Part shown: piece by piece, positions 1-9,068 of the stretch | Numbering within the stretch: position 1 is the stretch's first letter | Layout of the letters: each line of letters begins with the position of its first letter | NCBI GenBank assembly: GCA_902791295.1 | Contig: CADAVI010000006.1 | Location: forward strand, 1 to 37,479 | Length of the DNA: 37,479 nucleotides | Reading direction: 5' to 3' | From: an uncultured Bacteroidales bacterium | GTDB taxonomy: Bacteria; Bacteroidota; Bacteroidia; Bacteroidales; Bacteroidaceae | Notes under the pieces: model-generated | What the model saw: only the letters and a program-made list of their open reading frames with translations | Told to the model about the DNA's origin: nothing | Database searches by the model: none | Program-made: the position numbers and the translations under genes

Positions 1-3000
1 TCGTTGTCCTCAAAGGTGAGGGTGGCCAGGCCGTAGTCGGCCTCTTCGGTGTTGAGATAGAGTTCGCCCACCTTATACACCTTCTCGCCGCCTATGACGG
101 GCACAGCGTCCGTGTCAATCTTCTGTCCCCAAGGCTCGCCGAGCAGGAAGGCTACCTCACCGCTCTCCATCTGGGCGACGCTGACAAGGATCTCGTAGTC
201 CTGACCGTTGGCGTAGTGCTTCACGACATAGTTGTTCTCTATGTTGTTGCGGGGCTGAGCGGCAGTGGTGACATTGCCGGTGGTGGCGGCTGCGGCGGTC
301 AGGCGACCGCTGTTGAAGCAGTTCTTCACCGTGGTGGAAGCGTTGCCGGCATGGGCGATGGTGGTCACGTTGCCGGTACCGGTGATATGACCGGTGTTGT
401 AGCAGTTGGTAATCACCGTGGCAGCCGAAGAGGCATTGGCCACAACGCCTGAGGTGAACGTGCCCGTGCCGGTGACGTCACCCTCATTGCCGCAGCGGTC
501 GATGACGGCCGCACCGGAAGCATAGCCCACAACACCGCCGGAGTACTGCTTGCCACGCACTGTGGCGCGGTTCACACAATTCTGCACGGTGGAAGCGTTG
601 GCATAGACCACCACGCCGGCGGCATAGCTACCCGTTGTGGTGACGGAGCCCTCGACCTTCACGTTCTGCACAGTGGCTCCCTTGGTGTAGCCGAAGAAGC
701 CTTGGTAGGTGGCGTCGCTGTTGATATAGAGACCGGAAACGGTGTGCCCCTGACCGTCAAACGTGCCCTGGAAAGACTTCGACATGGTGGAGCCGCCAAT
801 GGGCGTCCAGTCGTAGTCACCCAAACTGATGTCGGCCGTGAGGACTGCTTTGTCGGTGTAGTTGGCGTTCACGGTGACGTCGTTGGCAAACCAGGCCAGT
901 TCGGCGCCGGTGCCTATCTGATAAACGTTGCCTTCCTGAGCAGGCTCGGTCAAAGTCTCACCATCCCATGCGCCGGCGGGAGCCTCCTCCAGATTGACGG
1001 TTTCCACAATCTGATCCGGTGCATCGTCGGCCACGGTGATTTCACCGCGTACGGCCTGATAACCGGGAGCGCCTGCCAGATAAGTATAGTGGCCGTAGGA
1101 GATGGTGTAGGTGCCGTCGGTGTTGGGCTCAACGGTATTGCCGAAAGCGTCCTTCAGGTCAAGCGTGATGCCGACGGCGTTGCTGCTGACCGTCAGCGTG
1201 ATGGCACGGGTGGCCTCCACGGTAAGGGAGAAACCGGGCACCACACCGAAGTAGGCGGTCTGAGCAATGGCTGTAAAATTGGGATTGCGGCCTATGTTGC
1301 GCCCAATCAGACGATGGTTGCCGATGGGATCACCGAAGCCGGTAACCTTCAGGACACCGTCCTTCACCACATAGGGCTCAGCCGGATTCCAGTCGGAAGG
1401 CACGGTGAAGGTGACGGCCTGCGTGGCGGGCGTGGAGGCGAACTGATATTGGCTGGAGGAGGCGGTGATGTCCGCACGGACTCCTTCCTTGTTGGCTTCG
1501 CCCAAAGCATAGAACGCCGTGGTGGCGCTGAAGTTGTGGATGCCGGCCAGTTTGTTGGCAGGATGCTGCAGTCCGCTGTACTGCACCTTCACACGGTCGC
1601 CCGGCTGAATGTGGGCGCTGCCGGTGAGATTGGTGATTTCGCGGTGGCAGGGTTTGGCGGTGAGCACCTGATATGTGCTGTTGCCGGCGGCGTCGGTGAG
1701 GCGCACAATGTTGCGACCCTGTGTCAGGAGCAAGGTGTAGCTGCCATCAGCATTGGCGGTGACACCCTCAGCGGAGAAGCCGCTGTAGGTGACGCCGGTC
1801 TCAGCGATGACGGGGCGGGCCATCGTGACACTCTCCGCACCCGTGGGAGTGAAGGTATAGGCGGCGCCGGCCTCCGTATCAAGATAGTAGAAGACGTCGC
1901 ACTCTGCGTCCACATAGGGATGGGCGTTCTTCTTGGCGGGATCGTTCATCTCATTGATGAGCATATTGGGCTCCACGCCGGGTGTTGTGCCGCCCACCTT
2001 AACCACGAAGACACCCGTGTTCTCCGGCCAGACGGCGCCGTAGAGCGGACCGCCCAGGAAGGGACTGGCCGTGGCACCGCTGTAGTTGGAGAGATGGATG
2101 GCATCGTAGGTCACGAGGACGATGGCGGTGCCCTCACCCACGGCGGTCATCGTGTTCCAAGGATCAACGGAAGTGGTGTTGACGGCGAAGCGCACGACAT
2201 TGTCGCTGGGCTGGCCGTTCTCGTCGAGCACGGTGTAGTGGAAGTCGGGCTCGATGAAGTAGTTGCCCGTGATGTTATCAACGAGCTCCCATGAACGCAT
2301 ACCCAAGACGTCGTAGGTGTCGCCCACAGACATCTGCTTGAAGCCCTTCTCGTTGATGTTGAGGAAGATGTCGCCGGTCTCGTAGCCGCCGTTGGCCTCG
2401 TTGCTGTGGTTGACCTGCTTGGGATTGCCCCCATAGTCGGCCGCAGTCAGATTGAAGGCTGGCATGTTAGCGGCATCGGTGCTGGCCGTGAACTTGCCGG
2501 CATGTGTCAGGCCGCCCTCCAACCAGGTGCGGAAGTTATACACCAGACCGTCGGCCAGGCGATAGGTGTACACCTTGCTGCCGCCCGTGGTCTCCACGCT
2601 TTTGGGCTCCACCTCGGGGAAGGCCCGGAAGTGGTTAAGTTTGGTGCCGAGGAAGAAACCTGCCTCAGCTGGCACCGTCACCGCGTAGTCCAGCCCCATG
2701 GGAACAGCACCGGAGATATTAACGTTGAAGGTGACCGTGCCACTCTTGAAAAGGTTCGCATAGCCTTCTTCGGCACGGGCTGCGGAGGGGACAAACTGCA
2801 CGATGTAGCTGTCGCCATTGATGGCCAAGAAAGTGCAGCGTCCCTGAGCGTTCACACCCGTGGTGAGCACGCGGGGCTCCCCCATCTTGGACGATACACT
2901 GACGTCGCTGCTGTAGTCGGTGCCATAGGCCCATTCGCTATTGGTGGCAAAGGCCGTGCAGGTGAATACGTGCAGGTGAATACCGAGAAATCGGCAGCAT

Positions 3001-3262
3001 CGCCGGACACATTCAGCTCGATGGTACCGTTGACGGTCGTGCCGTCGGTGGCGTAGGCCGTGAGCACATAGGTGCCCTCGTCGCAGGAGAACGTGTACTT
3101 GTTGGAGACAGGCTCGCCCACTTCCACGGGAGCGGAGGTGGTCTTGTTGACGAGCGACATCGTCTTGGAGACATTGTTCATCGTCACGGTCACATCCACC
3201 GCCCACAGACTCTGGAGGCAGCCCGCCAGAGTCAGCATAAGCAGAGTAAATGTTTTTCTCAT
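1..3262 (-). pseudogene. Giant GLUG-repeat surface protein, frameshifted and cut by the window edge
   Basis: This is the third gene of the cobalamin-riboswitch operon. It starts at 3262, 45 bp after the btuG-like gene. The N-terminus is a signal peptide; LAGC at residues 12-15 could be a lipobox, or cleavage could follow SLWA. The starting frame is intact for about 100 codons, then crosses a 14-bp tandem duplication (2955-2983) and terminates at 2852. Removing 14 bp puts the reading frame exactly onto one that stays open from about 2955 to position 1, so the ancestral product exceeds 1,080 residues. The restored protein has beta-rich Ig-like stretches and, at about 230-800, repeats with GGVVGYASG and NCYNTG patterns typical of GLUG motifs of bacterial surface proteins. 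The downstream frame has an internal ATG at 2885. Its function is unknown; operon position suggests surface corrinoid capture. A sequencing or assembly error would make it an intact gene. Confidence 0.75.
2955..2983. repeat. 14-bp tandem duplication breaking the surface-protein frame
   Basis: The unit GTGCAGGTGAATAC occurs at 2956-2969 and again at 2970-2983, and the match extends one base to 2955. Fourteen is not a multiple of three. Codons above the repeat are in the phase of 3262 and the open frame below is in the phase of 5, which differ by exactly this unit. Confidence 0.95.
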
Positions 3263-3307
3263 TCCTTTAGTTTTTGGTTAAACTTATGTTGTTTCAATCT
3301 TTACCGT

Positions 3308-4465
3308 TTAGCGCCACAGATAGGCGAAATGCGCCGGGATGTCGCCGGCACGCACCTCCCACTTCTTCCTGCCCTCCTTAGAGTAGCAAATCACCTTGCC
3401 GGGATCGACAAAACTGGTGCCGTCGGCCACGTAGAGGTCGCCGTTGACGGGGTTCACGCTGATGCCGTAGGGCATCTTGATGTCACGCTCCGTGCCATCC
3501 TTGATGAATTTGTCGCACACGACCTGCTGCTCAACCACATCGACAATGCTGTAGGCAGCGCCGCGCCAGCCGTTGTCCAAATAGGAATAGTCATCGGCCA
3601 GGATGTAGAGCGAATCTCCGGCCAGACACATGCTACTGACGCCGACATCCACGCTGCCGCACACCTCCTCGTCGGCCAGGTCGATGATGTAGAGCTGGGA
3701 GGGCGTGTATTCGTAGTCGCCGCGACTGCTCACCCACAGCATGTTGTGGCTGTCAGCACGCAGGCGGTGCAGATTCACGGCCACCTCGATGCGCTTCACC
3801 TCCGTGAAGCTCTCCATGTCGATGACCGATACGGTGGTCTCGTAGTTGGGCGACATATAGCCTCCGGAATTGGCCACATACATGCGTCCGTTCACGATTT
3901 CCAGTTCGTCGGGCTGGAAGCCCACTTCGCAACGGGCCACCACCTGCAGCGTGGCCGTATCGACCTTGGCCACGTAGCCTATCTGGTCGTAGTCGGGACT
4001 GTTGGTCACCACAGGGCCGGCATAACTCGTGACGTAGGCGTAGTCGCCGTCGAACTTGATGTAGCGGCAGTTGGGGATGTTGATCTGTCCGATGCGGCGG
4101 GCGGTCCACTTGTCCATCACCTCCACCTTGTTGGAGCAGTTGATGACGGCATAGAGGCGACTGCCGTAGATGGCGAGGTCGTTGCCCACGTCGCCCAATT
4201 CCTTGGGCACCTCGGGGTTGGCTTCACCGTAGATGTTGCGGTGGTAGATGCCGGTGCGCAGGTCCATATAGTCAAGCGTGCACTTGTTCGACCCCATGTT
4301 GCCTTCATTGAGCAGATAGAAGCCCAGAAGCCCCTGAGCCTGCTCCTCCTCGGGCATCGGCTGCGCCACGGGCACGCTCTCCGAGAGAATCACCACCTGG
4401 TCCTCACGGCAGCCCCCGAGCAGCGCCAGGGCAAGACAGAATAATATCACGTTCAGAATTCGCAC
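3308..4465 (-). CDS. btuG: BtuG-like surface lipoprotein, YncE/DUF5074-type beta-propeller
   Basis: This predicted outer-surface lipoprotein of 385 residues probably binds cobalamin and passes it to the adjacent TonB-dependent receptor. It has a lipoprotein signal ending in the lipobox LGGC (Cys19). About seven propeller-like repeats follow, with patterns such as LLNEGNMGSNKCTLDYMD near residue 50, and YVANSGGY and VNPVNGDLYVADGT further on. These resemble the BtuG family of Bacteroides, whose members bind B12 very tightly (known of the family). The start is a GTG at 4465, placed inside the end of the receptor gene (13-nt overlap), so translation is probably coupled. The riboswitch at 6541-6724 should control it together with btuB. 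The specific ligand is inferred from context. Confidence 0.85.
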   Translation of the reverse strand: MRILNVILFCLALALLGGCREDQVVILSESVPVAQPMPEEEQAQGLLGFYLLNEGNMGSNKCTLDYMDLRTGIYHRNIYGEANPEVPKELGDVGNDLAIYGSRLYAVINCSNKVEVMDKWTARRIGQINIPNCRYIKFDGDYAYVTSYAGPVVTNSPDYDQIGYVAKVDTATLQVVARCEVGFQPDELEIVNGRMYVANSGGYMSPNYETTVSVIDMESFTEVKRIEVAVNLHRLRADSHNMLWVSSRGDYEYTPSQLYIIDLADEEVCGSVDVGVSSMCLAGDSLYILADDYSYLDNGWRGAAYSIVDVVEQQVVCDKFIKDGTERDIKMPYGISVNPVNGDLYVADGTSFVDPGKVICYSKEGRKKWEVRAGDIPAHFAYLWR

Positions 4466-6513
4466 GACAATATACCTTTAAAATTACGTCCCGGCATGGG
4501 ATAGTTGAGTACCACGTCGTATTGTTGGTCGAAGACGTTGTTGACCTCCAGCGTGGCCGCCAGGCGCACATGACGCAGGCGCAGGCCGTAGCGCAGAGAG
4601 AGGTCGTGGGTGTACCAAGGCTGCTCATAGTTGGCCAGGATATTGCTCGAACCGTGGTAGCGCTCACCGGTGTAGATGAAACTGTAGTTGAGCATCAGGT
4701 CCATGTTGCGCCGCATGAGCCACGTGAGCGAGCCCATCGTCGAGGCGGAGTGCCAGGGAATATAGGCTATCTGTCCGCCCCAAGTGCCGGCTTCAGGGTC
4801 ATTGTCCTTCGGATCAGAGAAGTCCTGCGCCTTCTGGTAGGTATAGTTGCCGCCCAGCTCCAGTCTCCAGGCAGGAGCGAACTGCCAGTCTGTCTTAAAC
4901 TGGAACTCCGCACCGAGAATCTCCACGTAGCCCAGGTTCATCATCATCCAGCGATACTGGCTGCTGCCCTTGGGCACGGCGACAATCTTATTGTCCACCT
5001 GGTTGAAATAGCCGTCGGCCTTGAGCTCCAGGCGGCGCAGCATGCTTCTGTCCCAGGCGTGCTTCCACGTGACGCCCACGTCGTATTGCGTGGTGTATTC
5101 CGGTTCGAGGAATTTGTTGCCCATGTCGGTGTAGTAGAGGTCGTTGAACGTCGGCATGCGGAAAATTCGCTTGTAAAAGGCCCGCACCTCAAGGTCCTTG
5201 CTGCTCCTGAGCGGCGTCATGCTGAGAAACACGGAGGGCGTGCAGGCGTTGGTGTTGTCGCTCATGCGGTCGCGGACAAAGGTGCCCAACACCGAAGCCA
5301 TCAGCTTCAGGCGCCACCACTCGTATGCCGCAGCACCCGCCAGGAGCACCGTGTGGCGCGACACGAAGTCCGCGCCCTGCAGGACGCCTTTCAGGCCGTT
5401 CCACTGATAGTCGGCGCTGAGCCCGACGTCCAGCTTGCCGCGACGGCGCGCCGAGGCCACCTCCATGTCATCGAAAATGATGTAGTGGTTGGCCGTGCTG
5501 ACATAGACCTCCTGTTGGCGGAAGGTGTTGTCCACATAGCGCAGCGTGGTGTCGGGATTGAGATAGCGCATCTTGTCCCAGGCGTATTTGACGTTGAACT
5601 GGCTCTCCAGCCTGCCGTCCAACCAGGCTTTCTGTGAATGACTTTGGATAAAAAAGTTGCGGTCCCACTGACGCTGGGCGTGCTTCCACACATTGTTGAC
5701 GATGGCGCCGGGGATGCCGCGCTCGGAGTTGTAGAAATAGGCCTTCACGTTCCAAAGACCTTCGTCGATGTTGCCCTGCACGTAGGCTTCCACGCGTTCA
5801 GCCTGAATGTCGCCGTTGTTGCGCGTGGCCGTCGTGTCCCACATCACCTCGCCCCGCTGATTGACGCGCCGGTAGCGGAAGTCGTACTTGCCCGTGGCAT
5901 CGGTGAACTCGGCACTCAGGCTGCTTGTCACTCGCTTCGACCATTTGTGTTCCCACAGGCCGGCAAGATTCTTCAGGCCGAAACTGCCGCCGCGCGCCGT
6001 GAACTTGAAGTTGTTGCGCTCTCCCTCCATGAAGAGCGGGCGACGGCTGCGTAAATAGAGCGTGCCGCTGGAGCCAAAGTCCTTGGCGGGTTGGAAGATG
6101 CTGCTTTTCTGACCGTTGTAGAGCGTGATTTCCTCCAGGTTGTCCATCGAGTATTTGCCCAAATCGACGATACCATTTTGCGCATTGCCCAGCTGAATGC
6201 CGTCGTAGAAGACACCTAGATGATTGCTGCCCATGGAACGGATATTGACGGTCTTCATGCCGCCCACGCCGCCGTAGTCCTTGAGCTGCACACCGGAGAA
6301 ATAGCGCATGGCATCCGCCACGCTGTGGTGGCGCAACGCCTCCAACTGCGCGCCCGACAGTGTTTGGCCCTCTATCACGGCCTCGGCCTTGGAAGCACGC
6401 ACCTCCACCTCGCCGATACGGTGCACATCGTCGGAGTCGTCCTGCGCATGCACGGGAGCGCACATGCACATAATTAAGGACAAGGCAAAGCCTAAAACAC
6501 TTTTTCTCTTCAT
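4453..6513 (-). CDS. btuB: TonB-dependent cobalamin receptor, BtuB-like
   Basis: This outer-membrane receptor of 686 residues imports a corrinoid using TonB energy. A signal peptide covers residues 1-23 (cleavage after VHA). The plug domain lies at about 35-160, with IGEVEVRASK, SVADAMRYFSGVQLKDYGG and NIRSMGSNHLGVFYDGIQLGN. The remainder is a beta-barrel with alternating aromatic strands, ending in a C-terminal Phe. There is no N-terminal carboxypeptidase-like domain, unlike SusC proteins, and the length suits BtuB. The cobalamin riboswitch directly upstream is the best evidence for the substrate. The ATG at 6513 gives a good signal peptide and is the first start after the riboswitch. It is followed by the overlapping btuG-like gene. 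Repression by B12 is expected. Confidence 0.92.
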   Translation of the reverse strand: MKRKSVLGFALSLIMCMCAPVHAQDDSDDVHRIGEVEVRASKAEAVIEGQTLSGAQLEALRHHSVADAMRYFSGVQLKDYGGVGGMKTVNIRSMGSNHLGVFYDGIQLGNAQNGIVDLGKYSMDNLEEITLYNGQKSSIFQPAKDFGSSGTLYLRSRRPLFMEGERNNFKFTARGGSFGLKNLAGLWEHKWSKRVTSSLSAEFTDATGKYDFRYRRVNQRGEVMWDTTATRNNGDIQAERVEAYVQGNIDEGLWNVKAYFYNSERGIPGAIVNNVWKHAQRQWDRNFFIQSHSQKAWLDGRLESQFNVKYAWDKMRYLNPDTTLRYVDNTFRQQEVYVSTANHYIIFDDMEVASARRRGKLDVGLSADYQWNGLKGVLQGADFVSRHTVLLAGAAAYEWWRLKLMASVLGTFVRDRMSDNTNACTPSVFLSMTPLRSSKDLEVRAFYKRIFRMPTFNDLYYTDMGNKFLEPEYTTQYDVGVTWKHAWDRSMLRRLELKADGYFNQVDNKIVAVPKGSSQYRWMMMNLGYVEILGAEFQFKTDWQFAPAWRLELGGNYTYQKAQDFSDPKDNDPEAGTWGGQIAYIPWHSASTMGSLTWLMRRNMDLMLNYSFIYTGERYHGSSNILANYEQPWYTHDLSLRYGLRLRHVRLAATLEVNNVFDQQYDVVLNYPMPGRNFKGILSCEF

Positions 6514-6540
6514 TCTTCAGCACCCGTATCCGCGCGGGCC

Positions 6541-6724
6541 GTCAGGTCTTCTTTCTGCTTCACGGCAGGTTTTCTGGCTTGTCCCCCACTTGCGCGCCTT
6601 CCCGAAGCCGGAGCCTCAGTGGCTTGTGTTGCGCAATGAAAACGGGACTTACAGCTGCGGGACAGCTCGGGACTTCCACCCGATTCCCTTTTACCGCCAT
6701 CGCTGGCGCACCGTAAATCTGACC
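6541..6724 (-). ncRNA. Cobalamin (AdoCbl-type) riboswitch
   Basis: Read on the minus strand, the leader contains GGTGC (6712-6708), then AAAAGGGAATC, GGTGGAAGTCCC, the CTGTCCCGCAGCTGTAA core, GCCACTG, GGGAAGGC, and a B12 box AAGCCAGAAAACCTGCC at 6580-6564. These are the conserved blocks of the cobalamin riboswitch in the right order. A closing P1 stem can be drawn between GTCAG (6723-6719) and CTGAC (6545-6541). The btuB start lies 28 nt past the P1 stem. No clear U-tract terminator is visible, so control is probably at translation initiation. It should shut off btuB, btuG and the large surface gene when B12 is plentiful. Confidence 0.95.
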
Positions 6725-6725
6725 G

Positions 6726-6733
6726 CAAAGGTA
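6726..6733 (-). promoter_or_regulatory. Bacteroidetes -7 box for the riboswitch/btuB transcript
   Basis: TACCTTTG on the minus strand fits TAnnTTTG and lies just upstream of the P1 stem, so the transcript would start almost at the first base of the aptamer. No clean -33 TTTG is present; the expected position is occupied by the heptamer repeats at 6743-6770. Confidence 0.7.
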
Positions 6734-6742
6734 CGGAAAAAA

Positions 6743-6770
6743 GGTTAAAGGTTAAAGGTTAAAGGTTAAA
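6743..6770. repeat. Four tandem copies of the heptamer GGTTAAA
   Basis: Copies lie at 6743-6749, 6750-6756, 6757-6763 and 6764-6770, all perfect. The array lies in the intergenic space between the GH51 terminator and the btuB riboswitch promoter, across the expected -33 region. The rest of 6771-6820 shows no recognisable feature. Confidence 0.95.
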
Positions 6771-6820
6771 GATTTCGGGTTAATCTCCATTTTTGTCCTT
6801 CAAAGGCATGTTTTGGATAC

Positions 6821-6852
6821 AAAAAAGGAGCGGCACGTCAAAATGCCGCTCC
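6821..6852 (-). terminator. Rho-independent terminator after the first GH51 gene
   Basis: A 9-bp perfect stem (6827-6835 with 6844-6852, GGAGCGGCA) with an 8-nt loop is followed on the minus strand by six T residues (6826-6821). It lies 33 nt past the GH51 stop codon and insulates the riboswitch operon from read-through. Confidence 0.85.
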
Positions 6853-6884
6853 ATAATCCCGACTGTCTCCGGGAGAAAAACTGC

Positions 6885-8861
6885 CTATAGTTCGTACTCC
6901 AACATGGTGAAGGAGTAAGGCGGCATCTTCAGCGTGAAACGCTCTCCGGTCTCCACACGCTCAGTCTTGGGGGAGACAGGCTGATGCTCAAAATTATTCT
7001 CATCGCCGGGCTTGCCTTTGAACACTGTCTTGAGTGCCTGACCCTTGGGAGAGAAGCGGGAGAGGTCTATGGCAGCTTTCCCGGACTTACCGGAGGCGTT
7101 GCAGAGCTTCACATAGAGACGACGCGTTTTGACATTGAGTATGACGCTCTGCTCCTGCAGTGCTCCGTCGCCATTGACGGAAACACAGTCGCCGTAGAAA
7201 TACTGACCTGCCGACTGTCCGAACATCTGCTGCACATAGTAGCTGCACGTCAGATAGGGGCGCTCGTTATCGAAGTAAATCAGATTGGGATTCCAGTTGG
7301 TGGCGCCTTTGCGGGCAAAGAGCGGCGCATAGCTGGTCATGCACACTACGTCGCCGTTGCGCTCGACATGCAGGAGATAAAGCGCCTCGGCAAGGGCATC
7401 GATGAGTTTCTTGTCCTTGGCGGCATACTCGCCCAAATAAACCTTCGTCTTACGGTCACGGGGATATTTGTCGTACTGACGCGACTTGAGGAAGTAGTCG
7501 TGCTTCTCGTAGTAGTGCTCGTCGAGAATCGGCAGGCCGATTTCTTCGGCCAGTTTCCATCCTTTCTCGAAATCCCTGTTGCCCGGATGGGAGCCGGGGC
7601 CGGCGGTGCCCACGATGACAATCTCGGGATGAGCCGCCCGGACGCGCTCGTAGATATACTTAAAACGCTCGATGAATTCCGGCGAAATGCGCTCCTCATT
7701 GCCGATGCCGAGATACTTCAGGCCGAAAGGCTCGGGATGGCCGGCCTCAGCACGCTTGCGGGCCCATACGGAGGTGGCGGGGTCGCCGTTGGCCCACTCG
7801 ATGAGATCGAGAGCATCCTGCACCCATTCGTCCATCCGGTCCATCGGCACGGCGTCCTGGGCCTGTGTCTTCATGTTCCATCCGCCGCCGGCACCCTGAC
7901 AGCTCACGCCGCAGGGCAACACGGGCAGGGGCGCCATACCCAGGTCCTCGCACAACTGGAAATACTCAAAATAGCCCAAGGCCATCGACTGATGGTAGCC
8001 CCAGCAGTTTTTCTGTCCCTGACGGGCCCACTTGGGTCCGATGGTGTTCTTCCAGCGATAGGTGTTCCACATGCCGTCACCGCCGCCGTGGATGATGCAA
8101 CCTCCAGGGAAACGCATAAACGCGGGATGCAACGCGGCCAAAGCCTCAACGAGGTCCTTGCGCAGGCCGTGCCCCTTGTAGGTGTCTTCAGGCAGGAGCG
8201 ACACATCATCGATGTCCACATCGCCCGTGTTGAGCATGATGAGCTGCAAAGCGGCATGTTTGCTGTCGGCGCCGGCCACAAGGTGCAGATTGTAGGCGTT
8301 CCACACGGCGTCGGCGGAAATCTCCACAGTGTCGTCGGCCAGGACTGCGAACGGCTTGCCCTTGCCCTGCGGCTCGGTCAGCACCACGCGCATCTGCTTC
8401 TTTACGCCGTCGTGGTTGCGCAGACGCAGGGAGAAATCATATGCGGCGCCGGCCTTCACGCTGATGCCGTCGAAGCCGCCGTTCTGGATACCGAAACCCG
8501 TCCAGCCCTTATAGTCGTAGTAGTGCCCCACGCGCTCCGTGTGAAGACGCATGAAGGTGGGGCTTCCGAAACCGCTGTTCACGGGCTGGATGTAACCCAA
8601 GGAATGACCGTGGCGCACGGTCTTCCACGCCGTGCCGGGACCCCAGCCGTCGCGCTCGTTGGGGCTGTATTCGAAGGAGCCGTTTTGCACGAGTTCGGCA
8701 TTGAGGCCGCCGTCGGCTGCGTGGCTGATATCCTCAAAGAAGATGCCGATGAGATGATCACTGATGGCCTTGCCGCCGGCAGGGGCCTGATACGCTTCCG
8801 CAGCACCCGCCGAAGCGGAAATGAGCAGAAAAAGAAGAGCGACAATGTTGTTGTATTGCAT
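6885..8861 (-). CDS. Secreted GH51 alpha-L-arabinofuranosidase (first copy)
   Basis: This enzyme hydrolyses terminal alpha-L-arabinofuranosyl groups from arabinan or arabinoxylan fragments, probably in the periplasm. It has 658 residues with a signal peptide (about 1-22). GIFFEDISHAADGGLNAELV near residue 40 is the usual GH51 start. A carbohydrate-binding-like beta segment lies at about 60-225, then a TIM barrel with the acid/base Glu389 in YLGIGNE and nucleophile Glu478 in KVYLGEYA. A C-terminal beta domain ends at TMLEYEL. The downstream terminator and its own promoter make it monocistronic. It is a paralogue of the enzyme at 23128-25107. No SusC/SusD pair is adjacent, so the polysaccharide source cannot be read from context. 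Confidence 0.93.
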   Translation of the reverse strand: MQYNNIVALLFLLISASAGAAEAYQAPAGGKAISDHLIGIFFEDISHAADGGLNAELVQNGSFEYSPNERDGWGPGTAWKTVRHGHSLGYIQPVNSGFGSPTFMRLHTERVGHYYDYKGWTGFGIQNGGFDGISVKAGAAYDFSLRLRNHDGVKKQMRVVLTEPQGKGKPFAVLADDTVEISADAVWNAYNLHLVAGADSKHAALQLIMLNTGDVDIDDVSLLPEDTYKGHGLRKDLVEALAALHPAFMRFPGGCIIHGGGDGMWNTYRWKNTIGPKWARQGQKNCWGYHQSMALGYFEYFQLCEDLGMAPLPVLPCGVSCQGAGGGWNMKTQAQDAVPMDRMDEWVQDALDLIEWANGDPATSVWARKRAEAGHPEPFGLKYLGIGNEERISPEFIERFKYIYERVRAAHPEIVIVGTAGPGSHPGNRDFEKGWKLAEEIGLPILDEHYYEKHDYFLKSRQYDKYPRDRKTKVYLGEYAAKDKKLIDALAEALYLLHVERNGDVVCMTSYAPLFARKGATNWNPNLIYFDNERPYLTCSYYVQQMFGQSAGQYFYGDCVSVNGDGALQEQSVILNVKTRRLYVKLCNASGKSGKAAIDLSRFSPKGQALKTVFKGKPGDENNFEHQPVSPKTERVETGERFTLKMPPYSFTMLEYEL

Positions 8862-8883
8862 GTTTTTTTACGATTTCACACTG

Positions 8884-8891
8884 CAAAAATA
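8884..8891 (-). promoter_or_regulatory. -7 box for the first GH51 gene
   Basis: TATTTTTG on the minus strand matches TAnnTTTG, 22 nt upstream of the GH51 ATG. No convincing -33 box was found. The region 8892-9018 between the two divergent genes is AT-rich and otherwise featureless apart from a weak 6-bp hairpin at 8910-8927. Confidence 0.6.
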
Positions 8892-9018
8892 GGAAAACAA
8901 TTTCAAATAAAGAGGAACGACCCTCTTATTTTATTGTTTTTTAGCAGTCAAGCCTGTTAAATACTGTTCAATTACGACATTTTTTCCTGATGAATCCTGT
9001 TTAGTTCCGCATTTTTTG

Positions 9019-9026
9019 TATCTTTG
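9019..9026 (+). promoter_or_regulatory. -7 box for the GH26 gene
   Basis: TATCTTTG matches TAnnTTTG and lies 42 nt upstream of the chosen GH26 ATG. An earlier ATG at 9024 overlaps this box and is therefore unlikely to be the start. Confidence 0.65.
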
Positions 9027-9068
9027 CAATCGGAAGTCATAAAATATGCGTCACGAGGACAGGGAACA

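Noticed and set aside
702-2294. 530-codon open frame on the plus strand opposite the surface-protein gene
   Set aside because: It is antisense to a frame whose translation shows GLUG repeats and beta-rich domains; the GC-rich codons keep the opposite strand open. It has no family motifs or start signals.
4522-5637. 371-codon plus-strand frame opposite btuB
   Set aside because: Antisense shadow of the TonB receptor, with no domain features.
6743-6770. GGTTAAA array as a CRISPR or telomere-like element
   Set aside because: Units are 7 bp and directly adjacent with no spacers; a simple intergenic tandem repeat explains it.
8910-8927. Small hairpin between the divergent GH51 and GH26 genes
   Set aside because: Only a 6-bp stem and it lies upstream of both genes, so it does not act as a terminator and shows no operator-like symmetry.
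6984-8960. 658-codon plus-strand frame opposite the first GH51 gene
   Set aside because: The minus strand carries a full GH51 enzyme with catalytic residues, promoter and terminator; the plus frame is a shadow.
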